A stretch of 64,000 nucleotides of DNA from Pagrus major (taxonomy: Eukaryota > Chordata > Actinopteri > Spariformes > Sparidae), in NCBI RefSeq assembly GCF_040436345.1, contig NC_133218.1:1080021-1144020 (forward strand), written 5' to 3'. Made by a program: the position numbers and the translations under genes. The notes under the pieces were generated by a model. It was given only the letters and a program-made list of their open reading frames with translations, was not told the DNA's origin and did no database searches. Every line of letters starts with the position of its first letter. Within the stretch, counting starts at the first letter, position 1. Below, piece after piece: positions 22,201-33,956 of the stretch.

Positions 22201-23719
22201 CCAAAACAAAAAACAACTAAGTAAGATCAGATCATAAGAAGAATCTCAGTGCTATGAAAAGGCAGTATAAAACACATGGTTGCATTAATAAGTAGGCAAG
22301 TTTTGTTACTTACTGATCTGAAAAGTTCGGTTTGAACCATCTTAAGTCCCAGTGGTAAGGGGGAACGCATATCAACCAGGGAACGGACCTTGACACAACA
22401 CCGGCTATGTCCACCGAATGAATGCCCATCCGTTCACTCTTGTTTTACCTACCTACTCTTCCTCTTCACCTTCTTTGCCTCCTCCATCACCGGGGTTCCA
22501 CCGTTACCTGGGGATTGTGACCAGGGAAAATAATGCCTCTTCCTGTTTTGGTTTCGCAATGACAGACACGCTTCTTTTGTGCCATAATGTGAGCTTCATT
22601 TTCTTTCTACAGCCATTGTAGATTGTGCAATCAGTATTTACTAAATTAAAGCAAAGAAGTTGTCTATAGCCAATTATTACAATTTATTTTGTCTGCTGTT
22701 GAGCAATTAGTAGTTATAAATTAGGTAAGTTATACTGTAAATTATGAGTAAGGGCTGCATTGAAGGGCCTACCAGTACTAGAAAAGGTCTCATTCATACA
22801 ATGTTGTGTTGACAGACAACTATGGAAGGCAGAAGTGGATAAATATTCATGATGTTGCACTCATTCTATTATGGTGTGACGTTGACTATGCAACTGTCAG
22901 ATTGTCAAAGGTTAACAAACATGTAGGAAATGTGTATTAGGAGGGGGGGTTCCAAAACTATTCAGGCATCCAACAAGCAATTCTGATGAAGCTTACTTGG
23001 AGCTTAAATAATTACATTTTTTAAATAACTTGCCCAAAATGGTTAGAAGAGGAGTGGATTTAGATGTGTTTCACTGAATTAAAGAACACAATATAAGCAT
23101 ATTACTTAAAAGTGCATGATGCCAGAAAATAGCTTTTCTTGGTCTGGTGGTATGCTCTTTATGTCTCTGTCTTTCTCTCTGTGCCCTTTTCCTTCTAGTC
23201 CCCGGCTGTTCTCTGCAGTTTCTCCCCCTCTGTCATAATTTCTACACACAATGGCACCAGCAAACTGCATTCCTCAAAGCCATACCTCATAGCTCGTTGG
23301 CATCACAGACAATGTTGTTTTCAGAGGAGGGTGAGAGGAAAAGCTTGGTTATTTCGTCCGGTTGTTGTTTGTGAGTATGGAGGAATAGGAAGCTGGTGCT
23401 GGATGGTGAATCAGCATGGGGGCAGGCTGGGTGAGACGGGAAAAGGCAGAGCTGGTACTGTAGATGTGTTGTGTTTGAACAGCTGTCCCTGCAGCAAGGC
23501 AGAAGGATGACAGGAAGAGGCTGGCAGTAGGAAGGCCAGGAGACAAATAGGCAGAGGTCGAGGAGTGCAGCTCTCACTTTGTCACTACTCCTTTCTTCTT
23601 TCTTTATTTTACTCTTACCTCTGCCATTCTCCTATCCCTCATTGCTTTGCCCCACTCTGTTTTGTGTGATACTGCCAATTAAACAATGCCTTCTTTTCAG
23701 GCATTTCCCTACTCATCTC
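19263..23719. other. Long stretch without recognised gene
   Basis: I see no exon with credible splice borders or domain. The longest frames (19903-20325 + and 19680-19928 -) have no recognised domain and normal background composition. A block near 22610-22650 resembles one near 25710-25745 (ATAGCCATT then GTGCAATCA and ATTTACT), suggesting a diverged dispersed repeat. Confidence 0.45.
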
Positions 23720-23882
23720 ATCTCATCTCATTATCTGCCACTTTTTCCGTGAGGGTCGCGGGGATGTTACCGCCTTATCCCCCTTTCAGGGGGTTGCGGG
23801 GGTTACTGGAGCCAATCCCAGTTACTCTTGACCTTCTGATCGCTAGTTACCTGCTCTACCCACTGAGCTACAGCCGCCGCCG
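23720..23882 (-). repeat. tRNA-derived SINE fragment
   Basis: Read on the minus strand it starts GCGGCTGTAGCTCAGTGGG, an RNA polymerase III A-box in a tRNA-like head. It ends in a LINE-like tail (GGCTCCAGTAACCCCCGCAA, then GGGATAAG) and an ATGAG repeat. The middle, including the B-box, is deleted or diverged. Confidence 0.6.
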
Positions 23883-25823
23883 CATTTCCCTACTATATAT
23901 ATATATTTTTTGTTACAAAACAAAAGCCTGTAGAATGTCAATGAGAAAAAGATGGGGTATGTTAGTTCAAATCCAGGAAAAGAAACTGTTTGGGAAGGAA
24001 GAGACAATTAGCTGAGGTCAAGGAAACAAAGCTCTAAATCTTGCATGCCTGGAAAAACACCCGGACAATAAAAGGCAATCAAGCGTGATTCTGATCCCAC
24101 ATCTGCTTGTGATAATCCACGCAACTAGCGTACAGCCAATCACAACCCCTTTTTTCTACTGTACAGATAACATTCTTTCACCTTTGACTTTACCACACAG
24201 AAGTTGGTCAATAAATAAGTTGTAGATATAAATATAATCATTATTTTATATTCACCAAACCAGATGTAGGAGATGCACCCACAGATTTAAACAGCTACCA
24301 GCCCAGCACCAAACATTGCTACTGACAGACCTCTGTCACCATTAATTCAATGATATATTATTAAATACACCTGTGCACACCGCTCTCTGTGTTTACAGTA
24401 GAGCTCTGAGTAATCATTAGTCTTTCACAAATTTAATAGTTGCAGCTTCAGCCACCACACAGATTTCATGAAGCATAGCTTAGCGAAGATGTTGTTACCT
24501 TCAGGGCTTACCACTGTCACTTTACTCAGCTGCTAGGCTAAACTGTGTAGAGTGTGTGTGTTTGAGTGTTGAGTGTTTTCTTACTTCTAGACATATTAAC
24601 TAGACTTAGTTTAAACTTCCATTTAAAAGTCTGCGAAATTAATTAGGAAAATTCCTAAATAAGACACATGCTTACAGACATATCAGGGAAAATCTCCTCA
24701 CTCACATACAGACAAGTATACATGTGACCATGGTTACCAAATAATCTTGCATGATTATGTGTAACTTGGGTCACTGACTCCTCAACTTTACCAATGATCA
24801 ATTTTTGATGATGAATTTTTCAATTCATGCTAAAATCATATATAACAGAATCGTGTGGTTGGATTTTATGCTTTCACACAACAAACAAACTGCATAAGAG
24901 TCCACTTTCAAGTGGAACAACATGCTCCTTTTAAAGTGGTCTTGTTGAGTTTGATTGACAGCTTTAACACAAGCCAACAACCCAAACCGAGGAGGAAACA
25001 CACCAGTTTGTTTCAACCCCATCAAACATGTCAAGTGTGAAGGCCCTGCTCGTGATTGTGATTGATCACAGGATGAGCATTACCTTCAAATAACTGCATA
25101 GCTGTGTGACTGCAGCCTCATCAAAATTCAAAGTGCCAACTCATAACAAGTTAATTCATTTGTGCATCCTTGTAAAGCACATGGTGCAGGACCCTTGATG
25201 GCATTGTGACTAATTGTACCTTCAGTCAGTAACAAGACAAACACTTTAACCTCCACAAATAAAAATTTTTGCATAAAAATGGAATATGTCATGTGAAAAT
25301 GGTCCCTTGGTCGCAAACCCAAAGAAAATGATCAGCCCAATTCAGCTCAGTTCCTCTCAGCTCTCGTGAACAATGTGGTATCTTACAGCTCATTGTTTTG
25401 GTTTTAACTTTACTGCTCACTCATACTGCTTTACTCAATTTTGTTTGCAGCAGCACTTTTTTATTAGATATTAATATGTCTATGCTGTATCTACAGTTGA
25501 CAAATCAATTACCGCAAGTTACGCTGTCGCAAAGACAACTAGGTCACTGCCGTATTCCTCAAAGTAACAACTACCAACAACACAGGACAACAACACATGG
25601 GTTTCTTCATTTATTTTGTCTATATTGGAGACATGAAAGTAGATAGAAATGGTACCAGACCGCCGGACAGACTGGATCACCAGTGAAACTTAATTTTCTC
25701 ATTATTCTATAGCCATTACACCGTGCAATCAACATTTACTTCATAATGATATGTTAAAGAAAAAAAACGTGTCTATTGCTAGTTTAATGTAAGGGAATGT
25801 GATTGAATCATCCATTCATGTCA
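23883..25823. other. Intergenic, no gene recognised
   Basis: AT-rich sequence with short frames only. No conserved domain, SINE head or paired terminal repeat was found. Confidence 0.45.
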
Positions 25824-25949
25824 ACTGGACATAGGCCTGTCACGATAATCAATAAATCAATTAATCATACGATAAATTAAAATGAGCTCAATAATTTTGC
25901 CGGCCTCGATAATTTCCATTTGCATGCTTGTTTGTTTTCCTCGTGTCTC

Positions 25950-26780
25950 TCACTAGAACCCTCTTGTCCCATTCACGCAGCCGTTTGCATGCGGGGATAC
26001 TGCGCCAATTCTCCGCATCCGCCTTTGTGTGAACGTTTCAGATGCGGTGAGGGGTGAAATTTCGCTGCGCCTCCGGAGGTAGTATCAGAGGCGAACCGAG
26101 CCGGCGGCGCGGAGCGAGGGCGTGTCGATCTGATGGTGTTGGTGTCTGATAACTCTACAGATCCTTCACTCAACAAAATAAAAATAAATGTCCCACAAAG
26201 CAACGTTACAGGACCAAACAACAGGAACGTAGTAACTGGTCGTGTCTTTGGCAACTTATGTGAGGAAAAAAATACCGCAGTTATTCGTGAAGAAGTGTCT
26301 GTCAGGCTGCCGGTCCGACCGACTCTTCGTCACATTTCTGCCCGAAAAACAGCGTCTGTCCCCGGCAAAAAACTTTAACTCACCAAGTGTCTGTCAGCCT
26401 GTCGGTCTGACCGACTCTTCGTCACATTTCTGCCCGAAAAACAGCGTCTGTCCCCGGCAAAAAACTTTAACTCACCAAGTGTTAGTCGCGCGACGGTCAG
26501 TTACTGTTGTCATGGTGACGGTCAGCCCTCCCGAGAGTGAAATAGTCAGACAGCGTCCCGTTTACTGATGGCGATTATGTAATTATGTAAATGATAGAAA
26601 AACGTAACTTTGTCACTTTCCAGGATGTATGGTGTGTCAGGATCTCAATCACAACACATTATAACAGCATCCATATGATTATAAACAGACAGCTGGTACA
26701 TGTTTAGATTAACAGGAGGACACCGGGGAAACACCTTGAAAAAAAACACATACGTCATCATCATCACGTGTACCGTCATG
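25950..26780 (+). repeat. Element A: nested repeat, inverted copy at 38.5-39.3 kb
   Basis: Long blocks match the reverse complement of 38490-39265, for example GTGAAATTTCGCTGCGCCTC, CCTCCGGAGGTAGTATCAGAG and AACGTTACAGGACCAAACA (each split here for length). It is cut off near 26780 relative to the other copy, which continues about 180 bp to its terminus. No transposase frame was recognised, so the superfamily is unknown. Confidence 0.75.
26295..26482 (+). repeat. 92-bp tandem duplication inside element A
   Basis: The unit beginning GTGTCTGTCAGGCTGCC recurs 92 bp later with only a few changes. The inverted copy at 38.9 kb has a single unit, so the duplication arose in this copy or its lineage. 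Confidence 0.8.
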
Positions 26781-26790
26781 CCTCCGCATC

Positions 26791-26853
26791 ACTACAGACA
26801 ATGGTGCTAACATTGTTGCTGCAGTAAGGAACCTGGCTGGCCATGGCTCAATT
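26791..26853 (+). pseudogene. hAT transposase fragment
   Basis: The frame reads TTDNGANIVAAVRNLAG, which matches the catalytic TDNGANIV block of hAT transposases. It lies just right of the nested element within the hAT termini, so the nested element probably interrupted the transposase. Too short to be functional. Confidence 0.65.
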
Positions 26854-27234
26854 GCTTTGGCCACAGCCTCCATCTTTATTTATTTTGGATATTTAAAATG
26901 TCTTTTTCACATTCCAATGTTAAATATTCTTTAGAAATAAAGGTTTATTGATCTTTGAAAGGGTGTACTTGCGTTATTATGCCATTATCATTATATTAGT
27001 TGAAAAATGGTCTCAAAGCGACAATATTATCGTTTATCGCAATAATTTCTAGGTCAATTTATCGTCCAGCAAAATTTGTTATCGTGACAGGCCTAACTGG
27101 ACAGCAATCCATGGCACATCTCTCTTGTGGGACAGGTTATACTGCTACATGCTATACTAGGTTATATTAAATGTAATGGTGTAACATAGCTAACATGATA
27201 GCTTCCTTCATTTAAAACTTTCCAACCACTGCAT

Positions 27235-27505
27235 GGGCCGCTGTGGCTCAGGAGGTAGAGCAGGTCATTTTCTAATTGGAAGGTCGGTGGGTCCATGCCT
27301 GGATCCCCCAGCTGCATGCCGAAGTATCCTTTGGCAAAATACTGAACCCCAAATTACTCCTGATGAGCAGGTCAGCACCTTGCATGGCAGCCTCTGCCAT
27401 CAGTGTATAAATGAGTGTGTGAATGGGTGAATGTGACAAGTGTTGTATAATGCTATGATGGTCAGTAGACTGGAAAAGCTCTGTATTAATGCAGTTCCAT
27501 TTACC
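27235..27505 (+). repeat. tRNA-derived SINE
   Basis: The head is GGGCCGCTGTGGCTCAGG with an A-box, then a degenerate B-box. The body (ACTGAACCCCAAATTACTCC, then AGCACCTTGCATGGCAGCC, then GTGTGAATGGGTGAATGTGA) and the tail ending TTCCATTTACC are a common teleost SINE layout. No target duplication was seen, so it is old or 3'-altered. Confidence 0.8.
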
Positions 27506-27857
27506 AAGTCCATGTCTTGTGGATTACCTTTTACTAAATGCAACTTCAATAGAAAACCATCATCTGTGGACATCATGCATCCGTCAAACTTTATCATTCA
27601 CAATTAGCAACACTGCAGCTGTGAGCAGCAGGGTTTACACTATCATATCAACTCTCACTGTGAAACCTTTTTATAAGACTTGCAGATTCCAGTGTGTCAG
27701 TATTTCTCTCTTCATTCACAATGAAAATGAGATAAAGAAGCAGATGGTGCAAGAGCTACACAGTAATAATCAGTGGGATTGGGGACATAGTCAGCAAGGG
27801 AACAAATTAATTAGGATATGTGCTGACACAGTCATCAGGCAGAAATGATCCTACATG

Positions 27858-28690
27858 AGAACACAATCTCTCACCACCATCCACCTCAGCTCCACTGATG
27901 TACACAGAGGTGGATGTATTTGCCTCCTTCTTTATAAAATCAACAATCAGCTCTTTGGTTTTGCTAACGTTGAACAGTAGATTGTTCTCTGTGCACCACT
28001 CTGCAAGATGGTTGATTTCCTCCTGATATGAACTCTCATCGTTGTTTATAACGCTGCTGCTGATGGTGGTGTCCTCCTCATACTTCACAATAGAGTTCTC
28101 CTGATGTCTGGGAGTGCAGTCATGAGTGTACAGTGTGAACAGCAGGGGGCTGAGCACTCCAGTGTTGAACACTAACGTAGAGGAGGTGGGCCAATTCGAA
28201 CTCTCTGGGGTCTGCTTGCGAGGACGTCCAAAATCCAGTTGCAGAGTGTTGTACTCAAGCCAAGAGTGTTTAGTTTTCAGTTTCATGGTAAGATTGTGTT
28301 TAACGTTGCGCTGAAGTGACATACATACATGCATAAAAATGCAGTGGGGGCATACTCAACCTGTTCATTTAAAAGGTTAGTGTGTGACAATGATAATATT
28401 TAGAATTGTTTTAGCAACTTGGACCACAAGTTTCAGGTTAGGATGCCACCTTGTACTCCTTCACATCTCCCACAGCAACAGCATTGAGCCTCTAACAGCA
28501 GCACGTCTGCCCAAAGCAGCATTGATGGATCCACCAACACATGGTTTCTAGTTCGGATATGATGGTCACAGTGGGGATTATATCGTTGATATCCAAAGCC
28601 AGCCTTGTTATGAAGGTTGTCACTACTTCCATCGTTTCAACGATGTTGTCCGAGCTGGACTGGAAATCATCCTGGTACATCACTCAGTGC
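27858..28690 (-). pseudogene. LINE (L2/Rex1-like) reverse transcriptase remnant
   Basis: On the minus strand, 28260-27858 encodes FNTGVLSPLLFTLYTHDC followed by KYEEDTTI, where a YADD-type active site has become YEED. LAEWCTENNLLFNVSKTKEL then follows, the usual block after the palm of these LINEs. Upstream at 28683-28492 a weakly LINE-linker-like frame (DNIVETMEVVTTFI) lies in the right order. Frameshifts and the altered active site show it is dead. Confidence 0.65.
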
Positions 28691-28699
28691 CTCCTGTAG

Positions 28700-29550
28700 C
28701 ATAGCCTTGATATGTCATTCCAGAGCCTGCCTGTCTTGACACCACAAGATCCCATTCATTTTTTGAGGTAATAGTATTTAATATGAGCAGTGATTTCAGC
28801 AGTGATTTTACTCGCCAAATGGTGGGGGAGAATTAACCATGTAACCCACCTTGAATGGAGAATAACAATGGTCCAGAGTCCTATTCTTCTGGTAGGACAC
28901 ATGATGTTGGTGATACCAGTTTGGCAGAGCTCTTTAAATGGTCTGCCATGCCAAATCCTCAGTCACAACAGCAGTAGGATCTAGGTATGTGTTCAAGTGC
29001 CAGCACAGAACACCATGCAGCTCGAGCAGTGGTGTATCCGCATCTGCCTGCGGTGATACCTAGATCGGAGATGACAACAAAAATGAATTCCCGGGGAAGG
29101 CAGAAGGGGATGGCTTGAGATATTCGGATGCTCAAAGCCAACCGAGCAAGAGCAAGAGGCAGTTGTCATTACACCAATTGTTGTTTGGCAACTCCTCTGC
29201 TCCATGACAGAGAAGAACTGCAATGGTGGCACCACTTGGTCTGGGACCTGGTGGATGAGCCCTGACCCACTTACACAGAGGATGCCACAGTCTCTCAAGT
29301 CCCTGTAGAATCTGATCCTCCATCCTACTCTCTAAGGTCTGACAAGCCCTCAAGTAAAATTGGCAAAAGAGCTGGTGGATAAAGGAGCAAAAAAAAAAAT
29401 GTTTTGTGTAAAAGTATGTTGATAAAAATAATGCTTAATACTGGAAGACTCCCACAAAAACACACATATACACATACATATGTACACAACATACACAGTT
29501 CATAACTTCTGCCTCTTTACTCAAATGTGAGAGGAAGATCAGAGGGCCAT
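28700..29550. other. Unassigned frames, possibly more LINE sequence
   Basis: Minus-strand frames at 28993-29298 and 29132-29353 have no domain I recognise. They lie upstream of the LINE remnant in the same orientation and could be its degraded endonuclease region, but no motif supports that. Confidence 0.3.
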
Positions 29551-29553
29551 GTG

Positions 29554-29584
<31 letters not shown>

Positions 29585-29609
29585 CTCTGTGTCTCTGTGT
29601 GTGTGTGAC
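29551..29609. repeat. (GT)n microsatellite, interrupted
   Basis: A run of GT repeats broken by CTCT interruptions. Confidence 0.9.
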
Positions 29610-31627
29610 TCTAGTTGGAAGGCGGGGTGAACAGCTTCTGTGGTAACACCTGTCCAACTGCTTCACTCTGCCTCTTTTCATTCAGTTAACTTATATCCCC
29701 TCATATCCCTCCAAGGGGTTGAACATATACAGCTTATGTCGACACAGCTCATGTAAGGGAGTCAGTTTGAAGATAAACAAGCTGACAAAGGTTAAAGCAC
29801 AGTACATGAGGACAAAGAAGGAGCTACTAGTTAATTTAATATCCACAGAGACACATTCATGAGTACACACATATCTGGATATTTTGAAATCTCCCCTCAA
29901 AACACTTCAGAAATGCTATGACGGGGTGACAAAATCTAATATCACTGCATTTTTGATCAAATACCTAAAAACTGATATTGTGACAATATAATAGCTACTA
30001 TTGGTACTTTCACAAAATACTGAAAGAATGAGATGTTGGTAAATAATCATCAGTAGTGTGGATATAATGACTAAGTGGGTTAATGCAAGTATTAGAACAA
30101 GTAGAACAGTCTGGTAAATTCAAAAAAATGACAAAATTCAGTGGGAAATCCCCCCACTACTACCACCATAACTAATCAAAAAAGGAAAATAAACATATCA
30201 TATACATAACCCAATAGGCTCTATCCACCTTATTATGTTAATACTAAAAACATGATTCAAATACAATGCATATAAAGCAGCCATCCTTCTGATAAATCCT
30301 GAGCTCCATCAGAGTTATTTCAGTTATTTCAGAAACTAAAAGTTGAATTCTGTTGCCTCTGGAGATTTTCCTCTGTCCTGTCACCTTTATAACTACAGTT
30401 TTTAGTTTCGCTGCTTAAATGTGCCAGTGATATGCAGATACAGCCCCCTAAAACTTCTTCCCTAACGGGGCCCTAACCGATCCGTGACAGATCTGTGCTC
30501 GTACCTGGTTAAGTCCTTGACTGGAATGACATCCCCCAAGATGACGTGGTGAATGTGGGGCCAAATTGTAATGCCCCTAAGCACCATGTGTGGACACCAG
30601 TTGCAATGGTTTATCTTTCCACTGGGAGGAGCAGTGATGATGGAAGCTGAAGCACTACTTCAGTGTAAAAGCGTAAAATTAGCTGTATTACTGTATGTAT
30701 CATAGGCATACAGTATTTGATGTGTGAGAGAGTGTGATTCCCACCTAGAGCATATTTAATCATTATTAATCTACCATATCATAAAGTCATCAATATTATG
30801 CTTCAGCTTTTTGTTTTTCAACAGTACTGCATGAAAGTGAAAGTAATATGGCTGGGGAATTAATAATTTAACAGGAAGGAAAAAACTGTGCGGCACTCGT
30901 CTGGGTGGCTGACTTTATCTGCAGTGGTACCAGGACAAACTATTATAGTGCAAGTTTTTTTTCTTGTCTGGTATTGAAGTTCTATAAATGTTTTTTTTTG
31001 CCATAGTGAAAGTGTTGTTTTTGAAAGGCTAAATGCCAACAAATATGGATTGAAGCTGAGGTTATTATATCAATCTTTTTTCAATATACTTTTACTTTTG
31101 GACTAGGTGACAGGTGTATTACAGTCATTTTAAACACATTTTCAGCAGAAACAATTGAATTAAATGCTGTATAATTTTTAAGATATTTTTATCATAAATT
31201 CCCCCCTCGGTGGCAGCTGATGAAAGAGATGCAATCAGTCCATAAAAGTGTGTTCACAAAAATCCTCTGCTTATCTTGAGAGGTGAGAGCCCCAGACCTC
31301 CCCCTTTTATGTCGGTAAAAGTCCACCAGAGTGTGTCATCTGGTCACTGTAGGGCTGTTGTATCAACTACAAATATTCGTCCCACATTTCCTCAGCATAT
31401 AGACACAAAGAGCATAGATAGAGCTCGAGGGAGAGCTGCTGTGCGTGCGCACGCTCACTCTTAGGTCACACAAGGGGCGTCTTGGAAAACTCTGATCAAA
31501 CTGTCTAAACTTGGCAGTGCTGATAAAATATAAACCAAGAATATATTACTACACTGCTTATTCATCCCATAAAATGCGGTGAGAAACATGTGTAGTGTAG
31601 TGTAGTACTTAGCTAACATAGAGAAAG
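29610..31627. other. Intergenic, no gene recognised
   Basis: AT-rich, with small frames of no recognised family and no paired termini. No exon with supporting splice sites was seen. Confidence 0.45.
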
Positions 31628-32110
31628 TGTCATAGTTTGAGTTTGTAGTTCTGTTATTTCCTGTTTTTTTCTGCCCTCATGCATCTTGTTTTGCTTTTCA
31701 TTTCCTCTCTTTGTGTGATTTCCCGCCCTTTTCTGTGTTCACCTGTGTCCTGTTAGTTAATTCAGCCCTTGTGTATATAGTCTGTGTGCTCTCTGCTATC
31801 TTTGTCATTTGTCCATTTTGTTCCCTGTCTTGGTGTCCCTTTTAACGTGGTTTGTTTCTGGCTTTTATTCCTCATGTTTTTCCTAGTTTGTACTTTGCCC
31901 TTTTGATTTGTACTTTGCTTTTCTTGGTTCCCACTTTTTTTAGGCTTTTGCGTTTCTTATTTGTATTCTGGTATTTTTGCACTTATTGGATTTTGGATTC
32001 TATGGTTTTTGGATTTCAGCTTATTATCAAAAGCTTGCTTTTTGTTCTTAACCCTGCCTGCCTCCCGAGTGTCTTGCATTTGGGTCCTCACTTTTTTGCT
32101 ACACGTCACA
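31628..32110 (+). repeat. LTR of a Gypsy-like retroelement
   Basis: The segment starts TGTCATAG and ends CGTCACA, with a TCAAAAGCTTGCTTTTTGTT stretch and TTGCATTTGGGTCC near the end. These parallel the solo LTR at 18.6 kb. It is followed directly by GAACGAACTGACC, the kind of sequence that follows these fish LTRs. No partner LTR occurs downstream, so the element is truncated. Confidence 0.7.
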
Positions 32111-33130
32111 GAACGAACTGACCAGGAAGCTCCAGGCGCAACTGAACTCTTATCCAGAGTGGCTGTTCTTAGAGAGACTTGTTTTGCCATACTAAACTCC
32201 AGTGGCTCCCATACTGGACTTAGCGTGGAGCTTGCTAAGCCTCAGCCCTGTGCACCCAGCTCTCAACCCCAGGTTACCAGCTACCAGCCCAAGCCGCAGC
32301 CTCTAGCCAAACCTGCTGCAAAACAACCTGCACTCCCAACTGTAAGGCTCGGTTTAATCAGCTTCCAGCCAGCACCTGTGTCTGCTAATCACCCATCAGT
32401 TCCAGCTCCAGTATTGGCTAGCCACCAGCCTGCTAGCCTCCCATCAGCTCCAGCTCCAGTGTCAGTTAGCCACCAGCCTGCTAGCCTCCCATCAGCTCCA
32501 GTGTCTCCACTCCAGCCACTGTCCTGTCAGTTCCAGCATCTGGGGTCCCGGCCAACGTCACTCCAGTTCCAGTGTCGGGTGTCCAGGCCAACATCACTCC
32601 AGTTCCAACGTCAGGGTCCCAGCTGACATCTATGCTGACTCTGGGTTGGCCAACACCCTGTCTGGTCCAGAGCCTCATCCTGGGTTGATCAATGCATCTC
32701 CAGCTCCTGAGTTGGCAAAGTTCTCATCTGTTTCTGGGTTGGTCAATGCAACTCCTGCTCCCGAGCCTCTTCCTGGATTGGGCGACTCCCCATCAGACTC
32801 TGGTTCCCAGTGGGTGGCCAGGCTGACATCCATCAGTGGTTCTCCTGAAGCTCCTGTTCCTCTGTCGGTGCCCCGGCCAACAAAAGCCCCTGTTGCCAGC
32901 CTCCTACTTGGCCTCCAAAGGGCTTCCACCTTCACCGCTGGCCTCCTGCCAGACCTCCTGGGGCTTCTGCCCTTAGTCACAACCTGCTGGTCGCCCCCCA
33001 GCTGGCTCTGTCCCTCGTCCTGTCCTCCTGGTTGCCCCCCCAGACTTGATCTGTCCCTGGTCCCCACATCCTGGATGCCCCCTGGACTTGCCCGATGGCC
33101 CAACCACTTGAGTATGTTTTCAGAAACATA
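32111..33130 (+). mobile_element. Internal region of LTR element with Pro/Ser-rich repeats
   Basis: The sequence after the LTR is open over long stretches (frame 2 to 32626, frame 3 at 32646-33131). It encodes low-complexity Ala/Pro/Ser repeats such as SHQPASLPSAPAPVSV. The repeats come from a tandem DNA unit of about 45 bp (around 32405-32510). No gag, protease or RT motif is present, so this is probably a non-autonomous element or a repeat expansion rather than a host exon. Confidence 0.45.
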
Positions 33131-33712
33131 GTGTAGTGGCCTGTTTAGCTGTAATACCATGTTGTTTGACACCAGCTGGGGAATAACAGAGCCCCCTCTC
33201 TCTGTTCTCTCTGGTATTGTAGCAACAATTTCAAAAATATTTGTGTCTTCCTTCTGAATAGACAGCCCACTTTTATGCAAGGGCCATCTCTGCAGCAGTT
33301 AAGTACTTCTTTAAGTAAAAGTACCACAAAAGTATAAGTATACCTACTCATTGAAGGTGCGCTATGTAGCTTTGGGGAAGAAATTTTAATCAGAAGATAA
33401 AGATATTCATTAACTGATTTTATATGCCTAAACAAACTAAATAAACCCACTGTCTTTGTTTTCATGACTGAATAAACAAATGGTCAGAATAATAAATTGA
33501 ATTATAAATATTGATGCATGGGTGTTCATAACTTTAGGGCTGCAGGAAGTAAAGGATGAATTAATTGTAATACCTTTATATACTGCTGGGTGGCTTAACC
33601 TATAGCCTGATAATATAACCTAGCTACGACTTTAGATTATTGATATAAAATATAAATAAACTAAGTAAAGTAACCAGTAGGCCTAATACGAACTAAACTA
33701 ACTAAAGCTTTA
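33131..33712. other. Intergenic with a short repeat relic
   Basis: AAGGTGCGCTATGTAGCTTT at 33353 resembles one terminus of a common teleost miniature transposon, but no opposite end was found. No gene was recognised. Confidence 0.35.
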
Positions 33713-33727
33713 AAATAAATGTAGTGG

Positions 33728-33941
33728 GGGCGGTGTTTAGCTCAGTTGGTAGAGCACCCGCCCCATGTGTTGAGGCTACAGTCCTCACTGCAGGCGGCCC
33801 CGGTTCGAATCCCGCATCGAGCGGCCCTATCCTGCGTGTCATTCCCCCCCTCTCTGCCTCCCATTTCCTGTCACTCTCTGTACTGTCCTATCCATTAAAG
33901 GCATAAAAGCCCCAAAAAATATACTTAAAAAAAAAAAAAAT
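33728..33941 (+). repeat. tRNA-derived SINE with 15-bp target duplication
   Basis: The head GGCGGTGTTTAGCTCAGTTG has a good A-box, and GGTTCGAATCC at 33802-33812 is a canonical B-box. The body ends with a pyrimidine-rich part, then ATTAAAGGCATAAAAGCCCC and a run of A. AAATAAATGTAGTGG occurs at 33713-33727 and again at 33942-33956, the mark of LINE-mediated insertion. The tRNA-like head is part of the SINE, not a functional tRNA gene. Confidence 0.9.
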
Positions 33942-33956
33942 AAATAAATGTAGTGG

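Larger units (their letters stand above)
25832..27095 (+). mobile_element. hAT DNA transposon, non-autonomous, with nested insertion
   Basis: The termini are TAGGCCTGTCACGATAA and its exact inverse (17 bp). ACTGGACA is duplicated on both sides (25824-25831 and 27096-27103). An 8-bp target duplication defines the hAT superfamily, and CGATAAATT subterminal repeats are also typical. A transposase fragment remains near the right end. About 0.8 kb of the interior belongs to another element with an inverted copy at 38.5 kb. Confidence 0.88.

Noticed and set aside
27243-27300. Second tRNA-like head
   Set aside because: B-box degenerate and followed by a SINE body; not a tRNA gene.
28993-29353. Minus-strand frames as a possible receptor-like gene
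   Set aside because: Cys/His content is high but there is no consistent domain or splice structure; more likely old repeat sequence.
32675-33280. 201-residue minus-strand frame
   Set aside because: Antisense of the repeat-coded internal region of an LTR element; no domain recognised.
33738-33812. Possible tRNA gene with good A and B boxes
   Set aside because: It is the head of a SINE with an A tail and target duplication, not a free-standing tRNA.
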